Source: Bacteroidia bacterium
GTDB lineage: Bacteria > Bacteroidota > Bacteroidia > Flavobacteriales_D > Sanyastnellaceae
Assembly (NCBI GenBank): GCA_030427925.1
Contig: JAUICJ010000015.1
Location: 1 to 64,000, forward strand
Length of the DNA: 64,000 bases
Reading direction: 5' to 3'
The notes under the pieces: model-generated
The model's database searches: none
What the model was told of the DNA's origin: nothing
What the model saw: the letters and a program-made list of their open reading frames with translations, nothing else
Program-made: the position numbers and the translations under genes
In this document: in pieces, positions 34,367 through 43,644 of the stretch
Layout of the letters: each line of letters begins with the position of its first letter
Numbering within the stretch: position 1 is the first letter of the stretch

Positions 34367-37300
34367 ATGCGTAAATCGATATTCACCACCGCCTTGTTCC
34401 TCGCTTTTGCTGGGGGCGTTTGGGGCCAACTCACCATCACGTCTGACCTCACGCTCGAGGAGTACGTGAACGACATCCTGCTCGGTTCGGGCGTCAGCGC
34501 TTCGAACATCACCTACACGGGCAGCATGCTGCAGCTGGGGTACCTCGAGAACGGGGAGGATGACTTCTCCGTTGCTTCGGGCTTGGTGCTGAGTACGGAG
34601 GTGGCGGAGGCCACGGATTGCGGTGATGTCGGATTTTGTGCCGACTGCATCGGCATGTTCACGGACAACGACTTGTTGGACATCGCGAACAGCGTTCCGC
34701 CTTTGATCGGCCAAAACTTCACCGTAGCCGATGTCAACGACGGGTGCATCCTCGAATTCGATTTCATCGCGACCGGTGACACGGTCCGGTTCAATTACGT
34801 CTTTGCTTCGGATGAATACCTCACGTTCGTGAACACCACCTACAACGATGTGTTCGCCTTCTTTTTGAGTGGTCCGGGCATCACCGGTCCTTACGCAAGT
34901 CCAGCGGGATTCCCGGATGGCGCCGTGAACATCGCGGAAGTCCCTGACAGCGACCCTTCGTTGCCCATCACCATTTCATCGGTGAATCCCAATACGAACG
35001 CGGAGTACTACATCGACAACCCGGGCGGGCAGGATCCGTGCATCAACGGTTACACCGTTCCGTTCACCGCAGAATGGCCCGTGGAATGCGGAGAGACGTA
35101 CCACATCAAGCTCGCCATCGCCGACGGCACGGACGGGGCGCTGGAGTCCATCGTGGTGCTGGAGGAAGGTTCGTTCACCTCAACGGCGGTGGTGGATGTG
35201 GATTTGTCCATCGACGTCGGCGGCCCGGAGGAGAACACGATTTACGAGGGCTGCGGAACGGCGACCCTGACCTTTACACGTCCCATTGAGACCATCCTCG
35301 AGTTGGAGGAAATGGTGATCATCGACTATTCTTCCAGCATCGGCATCAACGGCGTGGACTTTTCCCTCTTGCCGGACACCATTGTGTTCCCGCCCAATGT
35401 GCCCACCGTGTCGTTTGAATTGCAGGCCTTTGAGGACGGCATCAGCGAACCTGCCGAGACCGTCATTTTCGAAATCTTGAACTTGGCTGCGTGCAACAAC
35501 GAAGGGTTGGTCACGTATTTTGAGTTCGAAATCGCGGACGATCCCGATCCCCTTGAAATCGTCGCCCCTGGGGTTCAAATGTGTCCCGGGGAGTCCCGGG
35601 TGTTGCTTCCGGAAGTTACCGGAGGATACGGGCACTACACCTACTCGTGGTGCGACGGTTCGGATGCGGATACCCTGGTGGTGAGCCCGCCGGACAGCTA
35701 CACGTGCACGCTCATCGTCGGGGACACCTGCTCGCTGCCAACGGCGGCCGCGGATTTCGATGTCCAGGTCTTGCTCCCGCCGAATGCAACGGCAGGGGAG
35801 GACCTCATTGCCTGCGGAGACGCCGCGTTGGAAGGCAGCATCATTGGGTTGCCGCCTGCGTCCTGCGTCAATGAATCCGGTGCTTACACCTATTGTTATG
35901 ACAACGCGCAGGACGTGTCATTCACCTACTGCCCGGACAATCCCGGGGACGGTTCGTTCATGACCGTGTCGTTTGAAGCCGGTTCGGTGGAGAATTTCTT
36001 CGATGAGTTTTGGGTGTACGATGGTCCGGATACCGGGTCGCCGCTGCTGGCGGGACCGATTTATGGCGATTTGAGCGGGCTCACGTTCACGGCGAACAAC
36101 CCGAACGGCTGCATCACCATCGCGCTGACGCCGGATTTTTCCGTTTCGTGCACGAGCGGTTCCCAGACCGAATGGGCTTACAATGTAGGTTGCACCAATG
36201 CGGGCGGGGTCAATTGGCTGTGGACGCCCAGCGCAGGGTTGAGTTCCACCACGTTGCCGAATCCGACGGTCACCATCACGGACCCGACGGTGTACACGCT
36301 GACGGCGAGTTTGGCCTATTACCCGTTCTGCGCGATGACGGATGAAGTCCTTGTGACGCCATCGTTCTCCTTTGAAATCAACGCCACGGACCCGAGCTGC
36401 TTCGGCAACGACGGTCAAGTGGAGGTGGAAGTGACGCCCAACGGCACCAACGGGCCGTGGACCATCGAGGCGGTGAACGGTGCGGGCCAAGTGGTTGCTT
36501 CTGCGCTGAATTTCAGCGGATTCAGTGTGTTGAGCGGCCTGGTGCCGGGAGATTACGAAGTGTGGGTGTCGGACAGCTATTGCGATGCGATGGAGCCGAT
36601 TGCCCTCGCGGAGCCGGACCTGTTGACCATCACGGCTTCGGCCGATACCACGATCTGCATCAATGGCACCGCCACGCTGACGGCCGTTCCTGCATTTGCA
36701 GATCCGAACTTGACGTGGATTTGGTCGACTGGTGAGGACACGCCTTCGATCGAGGTGGGACCGGTGGGGCCAACGCTTTACACCGTGGAGGCCACGTACG
36801 ATGCAGGTTGTTTGACGAATGAAGTCCAAATCCTGGTCGATCAATACGATCCCCTTTCTATCCTGCTTTCTGCCGATGACGCCATCTGCATCGGGGACAG
36901 CGCTGTGGCTGGAGTCACGGAGGTGTTTGGAGGGCTTCCCCCTTACGCGTACGCATGGAGTGCGCCAGGGACGGGAGGGAATTTCAATCCGTCGTTGCAA
37001 GAGCAGTTGGTTTCGCCCGCGGCGACCACCTCCTTTTGCGTCGAGGTGACGGACGCCTGCGAAACACCGATGGTGGACGGATGCGTAGAAATCACCATTC
37101 CCGACCCCGTCGATCCGGCGTTCACCACCGATACGCTCGGCGGATGCCACCCGTTGACGATTGCTTTCGAAGGGCTCGCCTCGAATCCGGAGTCCATCGC
37201 GACCGAGTACTGGAGCTTCGGGGACGGAGGCGAATCGACCGCGATGGGTGGAGCTTCGCACACGTACATTGACGAAGGGGTTTGGGACATTCAGCACACC

Positions 37301-37903
37301 GTGGTGACGGTGGACGGATGCGTGTTCACGGCCTTTGAACCGGCCTACCTCGTAACCTACGACCCGCCCCAAGCGGAATTCGCAGCCTCTCCTTGGCAGT
37401 CCGCCGTTCCGCTCACGTACGTTGAATTCACCGAGTACGCGTACAACGAGGCCACGTATTCATGGGATTTCGGTGGTTTGGGCACCTCGGAAGAGCCCAA
37501 TCCCGACTTCACGTTCCCTGAAGATGTTTCGGCCGAGTACGCCATTACGCTGACAGTCCAAAACGAGTGGGGCTGCACCGATGCCATCACCCACAGCATC
37601 CTCATCCAGGAGTCCTTCGTGCTCTTCGTGCCCAACATGTTCACCCCGGACATGGACGGCTTGAACGACGCGTGGAAAATCACGGGCATCGACGTGGACG
37701 AAACGGATTTCGTCGTCCAGGTATTCGATCGGTGGGGCGAGGTGATTTACCAAAGCAGCGACATCCATGCCGCATGGGTCGGGGATGTGGACAACGGGAC
37801 GCACTTCGCTCCGAATGGCACGTACGTGTGGCGCGTGGAGACCAAAAGTTTGGCCACGGGAGAACGCCAAGAAGTGCTGGGCCACGTGACCATCGCGCGT
37901 TGA
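34367..37903 (+). CDS. Large secreted surface protein: choice-of-anchor L, Calx-beta, CUB-like, PKD and gliding-motility-associated C-terminal domains
   Basis: The 1178-residue protein has a signal peptide (ending VWGQ), a choice-of-anchor L domain (about 22-270), a Calx-beta-like domain (about 275-385), a CUB-like domain (about 500-610; FDEFWVYDGPDTGSP), Ig-like stretches, a PKD domain with YWSFGDGGES near residue 945, and a type B T9SS C-terminal domain (about 1090-1178; FVPNMFTPDMDGLNDAW, then VQVFDRWGEVIY). It should be exported by T9SS and attached to the surface, perhaps for adhesion. A perfect AAGGAG touches the ATG with no spacing and is probably not used. Its stop is one base from the convergent Nramp-like gene. 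Confidence 0.92.
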   Translation: MRKSIFTTALFLAFAGGVWGQLTITSDLTLEEYVNDILLGSGVSASNITYTGSMLQLGYLENGEDDFSVASGLVLSTEVAEATDCGDVGFCADCIGMFTDNDLLDIANSVPPLIGQNFTVADVNDGCILEFDFIATGDTVRFNYVFASDEYLTFVNTTYNDVFAFFLSGPGITGPYASPAGFPDGAVNIAEVPDSDPSLPITISSVNPNTNAEYYIDNPGGQDPCINGYTVPFTAEWPVECGETYHIKLAIADGTDGALESIVVLEEGSFTSTAVVDVDLSIDVGGPEENTIYEGCGTATLTFTRPIETILELEEMVIIDYSSSIGINGVDFSLLPDTIVFPPNVPTVSFELQAFEDGISEPAETVIFEILNLAACNNEGLVTYFEFEIADDPDPLEIVAPGVQMCPGESRVLLPEVTGGYGHYTYSWCDGSDADTLVVSPPDSYTCTLIVGDTCSLPTAAADFDVQVLLPPNATAGEDLIACGDAALEGSIIGLPPASCVNESGAYTYCYDNAQDVSFTYCPDNPGDGSFMTVSFEAGSVENFFDEFWVYDGPDTGSPLLAGPIYGDLSGLTFTANNPNGCITIALTPDFSVSCTSGSQTEWAYNVGCTNAGGVNWLWTPSAGLSSTTLPNPTVTITDPTVYTLTASLAYYPFCAMTDEVLVTPSFSFEINATDPSCFGNDGQVEVEVTPNGTNGPWTIEAVNGAGQVVASALNFSGFSVLSGLVPGDYEVWVSDSYCDAMEPIALAEPDLLTITASADTTICINGTATLTAVPAFADPNLTWIWSTGEDTPSIEVGPVGPTLYTVEATYDAGCLTNEVQILVDQYDPLSILLSADDAICIGDSAVAGVTEVFGGLPPYAYAWSAPGTGGNFNPSLQEQLVSPAATTSFCVEVTDACETPMVDGCVEITIPDPVDPAFTTDTLGGCHPLTIAFEGLASNPESIATEYWSFGDGGESTAMGGASHTYIDEGVWDIQHTVVTVDGCVFTAFEPAYLVTYDPPQAEFAASPWQSAVPLTYVEFTEYAYNEATYSWDFGGLGTSEEPNPDFTFPEDVSAEYAITLTVQNEWGCTDAITHSILIQESFVLFVPNMFTPDMDGLNDAWKITGIDVDETDFVVQVFDRWGEVIYQSSDIHAAWVGDVDNGTHFAPNGTYVWRVETKSLATGERQEVLGHVTIAR

Positions 37904-37904
37904 T

Positions 37905-39308
37905 TCAGCGCACCACCGCGTACAGCACCGCGAATCCAATCAGGAAGGCCAAGCCCGCCCACGCCCACGCCTGAAGCCACTTCGGAGGGCGAGCCGCCTC
38001 CTTTACCCGTCGGGTGACGAGCACCAAGTTCGCCACCCCGATGGCGGGCGCCACGAGGAAGCTCAAGGTGGTGGCCACGTCCACCAACACGGTGATGTTC
38101 GAGGGAAAGGCAAGGATGAGCAACAAGGCGCCCGCAGCGAGCGCGGCCAATGCGACGGTTTCGTGCCGTTCGTCTTCGGTCGCACCGCGCACCGAGGCCC
38201 ACGAGGCGGACAACGCCCGCGCGTAGCCGTCCAAGCACGCCACGATGGTGCCCAACATCGCCGTGAACGCCGCCGCCGCAACGGGCCACCAACTCCACCC
38301 GCCGAGCACGTCCGTGTACACGTCGACGAACCCCGCGGCGAAGGCTGCCGTGCCTTCGGGAAATGCCCGCCCTTCCGCGTGAAGCAGGAGCGCGCCGAGT
38401 CCGAGGAACAGCAGGGCGAGCACCGCGCTGATGGCGTAGCCGAGGTTGAATTCGCGCAGGGTGTCGCGGAGGGGAGGATGGTATCCGGTTTGGCGCATGC
38501 GCTCGAGCGTCCACAAGCTGTTCCACGCGCTCAAGTCCACGGCAGTCGGCATCCACCCCATCAGCGCGATGAGGAAAGCCAACCCCGCGCCTGACCACGG
38601 GTCGAAATCCCCAGGAGGCGGCGGGACCGCAGAAAGCGGTGTGTGTGACCACGCCAGCCCGAAGGCCACCACGGTGCTGATCACCAAGATGCTCGCAACG
38701 ACCTTGATGAGGCCGTCGAGTGCCCGGAACTTCCCCCACGCGAGCAGCACCGTCGAGGCGGCGAACAGGCCGATGGCCACCGCGGGCGTAGCGTTCCCCC
38801 CGGTTGCAGCGCTCGCGCCGAGGAGGTGGTCCAAAAACGAGGCCGTAACGATGCCAATGGCGCCGAGCACGAAAAAGGAGGTCGTGACGGTGAGCAGGAA
38901 GTAGCCCCAAGCCGCGCCTTTCCCCAAGGAGCGGTAGCCGGCGATGAGGTGCTGGCCGGTGGCGTTGGCATAGCGGCTGCCGAACTCGAAGAACGGGTAC
39001 TTCGCCACGTTCGCGGCGACGACCGCCCAAACAAGCCCCCAGCCGGCCATTGCGCCGGCGCGCGTCGACTGCACCAGGTGGCTCACGCCGATGGCCGTCG
39101 AGGCGAACAGGATGCCGGGGCCGAGGAGCTGGCCGAGGCGGCTCGGCGGGCGATTCCGCGCGTCGAGCGTGCGGTAGGTGACGAAGATGCGCCAGGCGGT
39201 CAGGATTTGGCCTAGGCGCCCCATCCGAGCCAAATCCGGATGCTTCGCATACCGCGGCAAAACCCGATTCAACCGGCTCAGCGCCTCCCAAAAAAAGCGG
39301 GCAATCAT
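37905..39308 (-). CDS. Nramp-related membrane transporter lacking the metal-binding DPGN motif
   Basis: The 467-residue protein has about eleven membrane helices in the Nramp arrangement, starting with GPGILFAS in the first core helix. In place of the DPGN metal site it reads TAIGVSH, and helix six reads MGWMPTAVDLSAWNSLW, so the Asp, Asn and helix-six Met positions are not standard. Similar divergent Nramp-like proteins occur in Bacteroidota and are listed as divalent metal transporters, but the substrate is uncertain. The gene is convergent with the surface protein, one base apart. Confidence 0.82.
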   Translation of the reverse strand: MIARFFWEALSRLNRVLPRYAKHPDLARMGRLGQILTAWRIFVTYRTLDARNRPPSRLGQLLGPGILFASTAIGVSHLVQSTRAGAMAGWGLVWAVVAANVAKYPFFEFGSRYANATGQHLIAGYRSLGKGAAWGYFLLTVTTSFFVLGAIGIVTASFLDHLLGASAATGGNATPAVAIGLFAASTVLLAWGKFRALDGLIKVVASILVISTVVAFGLAWSHTPLSAVPPPPGDFDPWSGAGLAFLIALMGWMPTAVDLSAWNSLWTLERMRQTGYHPPLRDTLREFNLGYAISAVLALLFLGLGALLLHAEGRAFPEGTAAFAAGFVDVYTDVLGGWSWWPVAAAAFTAMLGTIVACLDGYARALSASWASVRGATEDERHETVALAALAAGALLLILAFPSNITVLVDVATTLSFLVAPAIGVANLVLVTRRVKEAARPPKWLQAWAWAGLAFLIGFAVLYAVVR

Positions 39309-39358
39309 GCCTCAATGATAGCACGATTGCCCGCTCGTCCGCAAATCCGCGCGGCCCG

Positions 39359-39901
39359 TCAGCTCTTTTTCTCCCCGACGAACCAGTCCTCCTTGTACTT
39401 GAACAGCACGTTGAACGTCGTGAGGCTGCCGTAAATCCGCGTGATGTACTGCTGGAGTTCGACCTTGTCGCTGTCGCTCAGCTTGTCGTTCGCGTTCAGT
39501 TTCGCCTCGAGCACCCGCAGGCGGTCGCGCGTCATGACGATTTTATGGAAAAACTGGTCGATGGGCACTTCCTTGCCTTTCAAGCTCGAGTCTTCCGGTT
39601 GCATGACGAGCATGCCGCCGTCCCACTTGTCGGCGAGGGACACCAGTTCGATCGCGTCGTCGCCTTTCATTTCGTCGATGTATTCGGCGAAGACGTGCTC
39701 GACGGCCGTGATGATGTCGCTGACGTCGGGTTGCGGGCTGTCGAACGTGCTCGCTTCGAGGACGTCAAAGTGCCCGTACGATTTGGCGATTTCCTTTTCG
39801 CCGTGGTCTTTGAAGTAGACGCGCCAAAAATCACCTTCTTGGCCAAAAATGACCCCTTCTCCGTTCGTGGGGTGCTGGACTTTTGCTCCGATTCCAATCA
39901 T
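39359..39901 (-). CDS. Conserved Bacteroidota protein of unknown function
   Basis: The 180-residue cytoplasmic protein starts with a small beta domain resembling CarD/Tudor-like folds (IGAKVQHPTNGEGVIFGQEGD, about residues 3-50) and continues as a helical domain (about 60-180). A family role is not known to me. The N-terminal fold suggests contact with RNA polymerase, RNA or protein partners, which is only an inference. It lies 50 bases upstream of the Nramp-like gene on the same strand and is divergent from the GH13 lipoprotein. Confidence 0.75.
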   Translation of the reverse strand: MIGIGAKVQHPTNGEGVIFGQEGDFWRVYFKDHGEKEIAKSYGHFDVLEASTFDSPQPDVSDIITAVEHVFAEYIDEMKGDDAIELVSLADKWDGGMLVMQPEDSSLKGKEVPIDQFFHKIVMTRDRLRVLEAKLNANDKLSDSDKVELQQYITRIYGSLTTFNVLFKYKEDWFVGEKKS

Positions 39902-39925
39902 GGCTTCAACAGTTGTGCTTGCTTT

Positions 39926-39933
39926 TACTTTTG
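39926..39933 (+). promoter_or_regulatory. -7 box of the GH13 lipoprotein gene
   Basis: TACTTTTG is a full match to TAnnTTTG and stands four bases before the ATG, predicting a leaderless transcript and fixing the start at 39938. Confidence 0.68.
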
Positions 39934-39937
39934 TCGC

Positions 39938-41287
39938 ATGAAAAATGTTGCATTGTGGGTGGGGTTTGTGGCGATTTTATTCGCTGGCTGCAAGGAGCCG
40001 GAGCCCGAGCCGCTACCGGAGCCTCGGCCAGCCGCGCCCGAGTGGTCGCTCGATCAGCTGACCGTGTATGAGGTGTTCCCGCGGCAGTTTTCGGGTTCAG
40101 GGCATTTGAACGCCGTGCGGACGCGGATTCCGGAGTTGCAGGCCTTGGGGGTGAATTGCGTTTGGCTCATGCCGGTCCATCCCATCAGCCAGGTCAACAT
40201 GAACGGGACGTACGGTTCGCCCTATGCGGTGGCGGATTACAAGGCGGTGCACCCGGACCTCGGCGACCTCGATGTGATGCGGGCGTTGGTGGATGAGTTG
40301 CACGAGGCGGGCATGCTGTGCATCATCGACTGGGTGGCGAACCACACGGGTTGGGACCATCCGTGGATCGCGGAGCATCCGGACTGGTACACGCAGGATG
40401 GGTCGGGCAACATCGTCATTCCGCCGGGGACGAATTGGTCGGACGTGGCGGAATTGAATTACGGGTCGGCTGCGATGCGGGAGGCGATGGCGGATGCGTT
40501 GCGGTTTTGGTCCGAGGACGTCGGGGTGGACGGGTTTCGGTGCGACTATGCGGTGGGGGTGCCGACGGATTTTTGGGCGCCGGTCATTGGGGAGTTGAAC
40601 GCGGCGCGGCCGGATGCTCCGTTGCTGTGGTTGGCGGAGGCGGAGGCGCCTGCTTTGCACGAGGCGGGCTTTGAGTTGTCGTACAGCTGGCAGGGCTTCG
40701 GGGCGGTGGAAAGCGTGGTTGCCGCGGGGGAGTTGCCCGAGGTGATATCCGCGTCGTACCTTGGGGAAGTGGCGTCGATCCCGGCAGGGCATCGGAAGTT
40801 GCGGTTTGTGACAAACCACGATGAAACGTCGTGGAACGCTCCGGCGCCCACGATGTACGGTGGGGTGGAGGCGATGAAGTGCGCGCAGGCCATCACGGCG
40901 TTTTTGCCGGGGGTGCCTTTGGTCTACAACGGCCAGGAAGTCGGGAGTGACCAGGTGCTGAACCTCTTCGAGGACGTGCCCATCGACTGGTCGACGCACC
41001 CTGAGCTGCGCGGCTGGTACGCGGCGCTGCTGACGGCGCGCGCAGCCCATCCGGCCTTTGCGGGAACGGGGCTGGCCTTTCATCCCGCGGATGACGTGTT
41101 CGTGGCCGAGCGCGTCCACGGGGCGGGGGAGCCACGAGCCCTCCTCGTGGCGAACGTGCGCCCGTTCTCGCAGGCGTTTGATTTCGGACCGTGGTGGGGG
41201 GGCGATTGGTCGGAGGTGTTCACCGGGGGCGGCATGCCCGCGAGCGCGACGTTGGCGCCGTTTGAAGTGCGGATGTTCGTCCGCTGA
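39938..41287 (+). CDS. GH13 alpha-amylase-family lipoprotein
   Basis: The 449-residue protein has a lipoprotein signal (AILFAGC), a Pro/Glu-rich linker and a GH13 barrel that acts on alpha-glucans. The catalytic set is complete: DWVANH (region I), nucleophile Asp203 in GFRCDYA, acid/base Glu234 in LWLAEAE, and His294-Asp295 in TNHD. The barrel ends with a short C-terminal beta domain. Lipid anchoring suggests the outer membrane or periplasmic face. No SusC/SusD pair, GH65 or sugar transporter is nearby, so the substrate cannot be narrowed. Confidence 0.93.
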   Translation: MKNVALWVGFVAILFAGCKEPEPEPLPEPRPAAPEWSLDQLTVYEVFPRQFSGSGHLNAVRTRIPELQALGVNCVWLMPVHPISQVNMNGTYGSPYAVADYKAVHPDLGDLDVMRALVDELHEAGMLCIIDWVANHTGWDHPWIAEHPDWYTQDGSGNIVIPPGTNWSDVAELNYGSAAMREAMADALRFWSEDVGVDGFRCDYAVGVPTDFWAPVIGELNAARPDAPLLWLAEAEAPALHEAGFELSYSWQGFGAVESVVAAGELPEVISASYLGEVASIPAGHRKLRFVTNHDETSWNAPAPTMYGGVEAMKCAQAITAFLPGVPLVYNGQEVGSDQVLNLFEDVPIDWSTHPELRGWYAALLTARAAHPAFAGTGLAFHPADDVFVAERVHGAGEPRALLVANVRPFSQAFDFGPWWGGDWSEVFTGGGMPASATLAPFEVRMFVR

Positions 41288-41360
41288 TTCACCGGCACGC
41301 GTGAACAACTCGTTCTGACCGGGTTCGGGGATGCCGGCAATCGGACCGAACTTGGGCGCC

Positions 41361-42173
41361 ATGGCACGCAGCATCTGGAAGCGGTACCGTTGGGACCGCA
41401 TCGGTCTCGTTACCGGAACGTTCAGTTTGATGGTCATCGGCTTGGTCGCTTGGGTCAGTCCGGACGTCCCTCCCAGCGAGGGAAGCTCCGCGGCCGTACT
41501 CAGCCATCCCGACGCCCCGCCGAGCGTGGAGCCCGCGGGCGCTTTGCCCACCAGCCGGCGCGTCGAGCCGCAGCCGCAGCCGCAGCCTGAGGCCGAACCG
41601 GCTCCCAAGCCGCCCGCGAACATCAAGCCGTGTTCGTGCAACAAGTCCGCGCTGAAGATTCCGCGCAACCCGTACACCGCCCACCGCGTGGCCGCCCGCA
41701 ACCTGCCCAATTCGTTCTTCGTGAAGGACAAATCCGGTTTGGACTGGGGCCGCAAAGCCGGCAAACTCGTTCCTGTTGAAGACGGTCGCGGCTACCACAT
41801 CGCTCCGTTATCCCACAGCCACAAAGCCCTGCTCCCCGAAGCGCGCAATGTCCTTCACGCCATCGGCAATGCGTTCGCCGACGAACTCAAGGGAACCCCC
41901 AGCGAAGGCGCATTGATCCGCATTTCTTCGATGACGCGCACCGCTGCGCAACAAAAGGCCCTCGGACAGCGCAATTACAACGCCATCGGCGAAGAGTCGA
42001 CCCACAGTTACGGAGCCTCGTTTGACATCGCCTTCACGGATCGCCCCTCGAATGACGTCACCTGCAGCGATGCCACCCGGGCCATCCAAAAGGTGCTGTT
42101 GGACTTCCAACGGCGCGGCGAAATTCTGGTCGTTCCCGAAGGCACGTGCATGCACGTGACCGTGCGGCCGTAA
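41361..42173 (+). CDS. DUF5715-family protein, peptidase M15-like fold, membrane anchored
   Basis: The 270-residue product has a membrane anchor (about residues 15-32), a long Pro/Glu/Gln linker (about 40-85) and a C-terminal domain with the M15-like zinc pattern S-x-H-x-x-G-x-x-x-D (THSYGASFDIAF) and a later histidine in MHVTV. Such proteins may trim peptidoglycan peptides in the periplasm; activity is inferred. An earlier in-frame codon 10 residues upstream is less likely. Its stop directly abuts that of the convergent lipase gene. Confidence 0.8.
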   Translation: MARSIWKRYRWDRIGLVTGTFSLMVIGLVAWVSPDVPPSEGSSAAVLSHPDAPPSVEPAGALPTSRRVEPQPQPQPEAEPAPKPPANIKPCSCNKSALKIPRNPYTAHRVAARNLPNSFFVKDKSGLDWGRKAGKLVPVEDGRGYHIAPLSHSHKALLPEARNVLHAIGNAFADELKGTPSEGALIRISSMTRTAAQQKALGQRNYNAIGEESTHSYGASFDIAFTDRPSNDVTCSDATRAIQKVLLDFQRRGEILVVPEGTCMHVTVRP

Positions 42174-43568
42174 TCAGTGGCTGACCACGAGCCGCTGCGC
42201 GGCCGCTCCCGAGCGCACCACGTACACGCCAGCAGGCCAATCCGTCACGTGGATGATCGGTCCCTGCCCTTCCGCCACCTTGCGCCCCGAGGGCCCATAA
42301 GCCTGCCACGCGTCGGCTGAACCCAAACGCGTCCACCGCACGGCATCCCCAGCGGGGTTCGGCGCGAATTGCCCGGCCGCGGCATCCGCATCGGCCACGT
42401 TCCACAGTTCGCAAACGGTCGCTAACTGACTGAACCACAAGGCCGCGCCGAAGATGGCTTGTCCAGCGCATCCGCTGTGGTCGTAGGCGCCCAAGTTGAT
42501 GGCCGTCACGTCCGGTGCGCCAGCTGCTTGCATGGCCGCTTCAGCAGCCAAGGCGTTTTCGTAGTAAACCTGTTCGTCCTCGGTGCAGTAGTACAACCGC
42601 GTTGGGGCTTGCGGCGCCCAATCGTGCACGTCGTTGTCCTGCGCAGCTTCAAGGAACGGATTCCCGGGTTCAAGGAGCGTGTTGAGCAGGTTCGGTTGCG
42701 CGAAATCTTCCGTCAGCACCGGCAGGGCCGCGTTGATTTCGGCTCCAGAAGTCATGCCGTCGAACAGGCCCGGAAGCTCGCTGGCGTAAGGTTCCAAGAA
42801 GTATTCGTTCAAGTCGCCGTAGAGGTTGCCGTACACGCTTTGCCAACCGAGTGCGACATAGGCCAAATACGCAGGGTTCGAATAACTCGCGTCCGCAAAC
42901 GTCCAAGGGAATTGCGTTCCCGAAATGTCATACGGTCCAGATCCGGGTGCGGCCGCCACGACGGTGTATTGAGGGCGTTCGGCCTCGAGTTTGCGGTGAA
43001 TTGCAGCGGCGGCGTGTCCGCCTTGTGAGTACCCGGAAAGGAAGATTTGGCTTGCATCGTGCTGGCCCACGCTCATGCCCGATTCGTCGAACAGCGCATC
43101 CAACATGAAGACCCCTGCATCCGCCTCGCTCGCGGCGTGGACGTACGGGTGCAGGTGCAGGTCGTCGGTTCCGAGGCCCACGTAATCCGGCATGAGCACC
43201 GTGAATCCGAGGCCTGCCATCAGGAAGCCCAACTCGCCCTCGTAGTTCAGGAAGGACGGCGTGTTCTCGCGCTCGAACACTGTCCCGTGCGCGTACAAGT
43301 GGACCGGGTTCGCGCAGCCCGCCGCCAGGTCCGTAGGCACGAACACCGCGCCGCTGACGGAAATGGTGTCCTCCCCGAAGGGCATCGGATAGGTCAAGCG
43401 ATACGCCTGAACCCCCGATACCGGATTGAACAGCGCCGAAGGCAGGCCATAGGCAGCAGCGAGGTTTTCGACTTCGCTCAAGGAGCGGTTGCCGATTTCG
43501 AGGTACTGGGCGGACGCGGTTCCCGCCATCACGGCGGCAAGTGCGAAGGAGGCGAGGTGCTTCATCAT
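42174..43568 (-). CDS. Secreted alpha/beta-hydrolase (lipase-like) with T9SS type A C-terminal domain
   Basis: The 464-residue protein has a signal peptide (ending GTASAQ), an alpha/beta-hydrolase domain (about residues 50-380) with nucleophile Ser181 in GYSQGGH and a late histidine in AYDHSGC, and a T9SS type A tail (about 400-464; FAPNPAGDAVRW, WPAGVYVVR). It resembles secretory lipases. It should be released or surface-attached by the type IX system. Its substrate is unknown. Confidence 0.9.
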   Translation of the reverse strand: MMKHLASFALAAVMAGTASAQYLEIGNRSLSEVENLAAAYGLPSALFNPVSGVQAYRLTYPMPFGEDTISVSGAVFVPTDLAAGCANPVHLYAHGTVFERENTPSFLNYEGELGFLMAGLGFTVLMPDYVGLGTDDLHLHPYVHAASEADAGVFMLDALFDESGMSVGQHDASQIFLSGYSQGGHAAAAIHRKLEAERPQYTVVAAAPGSGPYDISGTQFPWTFADASYSNPAYLAYVALGWQSVYGNLYGDLNEYFLEPYASELPGLFDGMTSGAEINAALPVLTEDFAQPNLLNTLLEPGNPFLEAAQDNDVHDWAPQAPTRLYYCTEDEQVYYENALAAEAAMQAAGAPDVTAINLGAYDHSGCAGQAIFGAALWFSQLATVCELWNVADADAAAGQFAPNPAGDAVRWTRLGSADAWQAYGPSGRKVAEGQGPIIHVTDWPAGVYVVRSGAAAQRLVVSH

Positions 43569-43591
43569 CAGGGGGTAAAAATGGACAAAAG

Positions 43592-43631
43592 AAAGCGCCC
43601 CGCCAAGTCAAATGACTCAACGGGGCGCTTT
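43592..43631 (-). terminator. Terminator downstream of lpdA
   Basis: An 11-bp perfect stem (AAAGCGCCCCG, 43592-43602, with CGGGGCGCTTT, 43621-43631) encloses an 18-base loop. Leftward transcripts from lpdA end with a U-rich run here, before the lipase gene. Confidence 0.85.
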
Positions 43632-43644
43632 TTCCGTCGTGGAA

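Noticed and set aside
34360-34369. AAGGAG as a ribosome binding site of the surface protein
   Set aside because: It touches the ATG with no spacer, and no other gene here shows a Shine-Dalgarno sequence.
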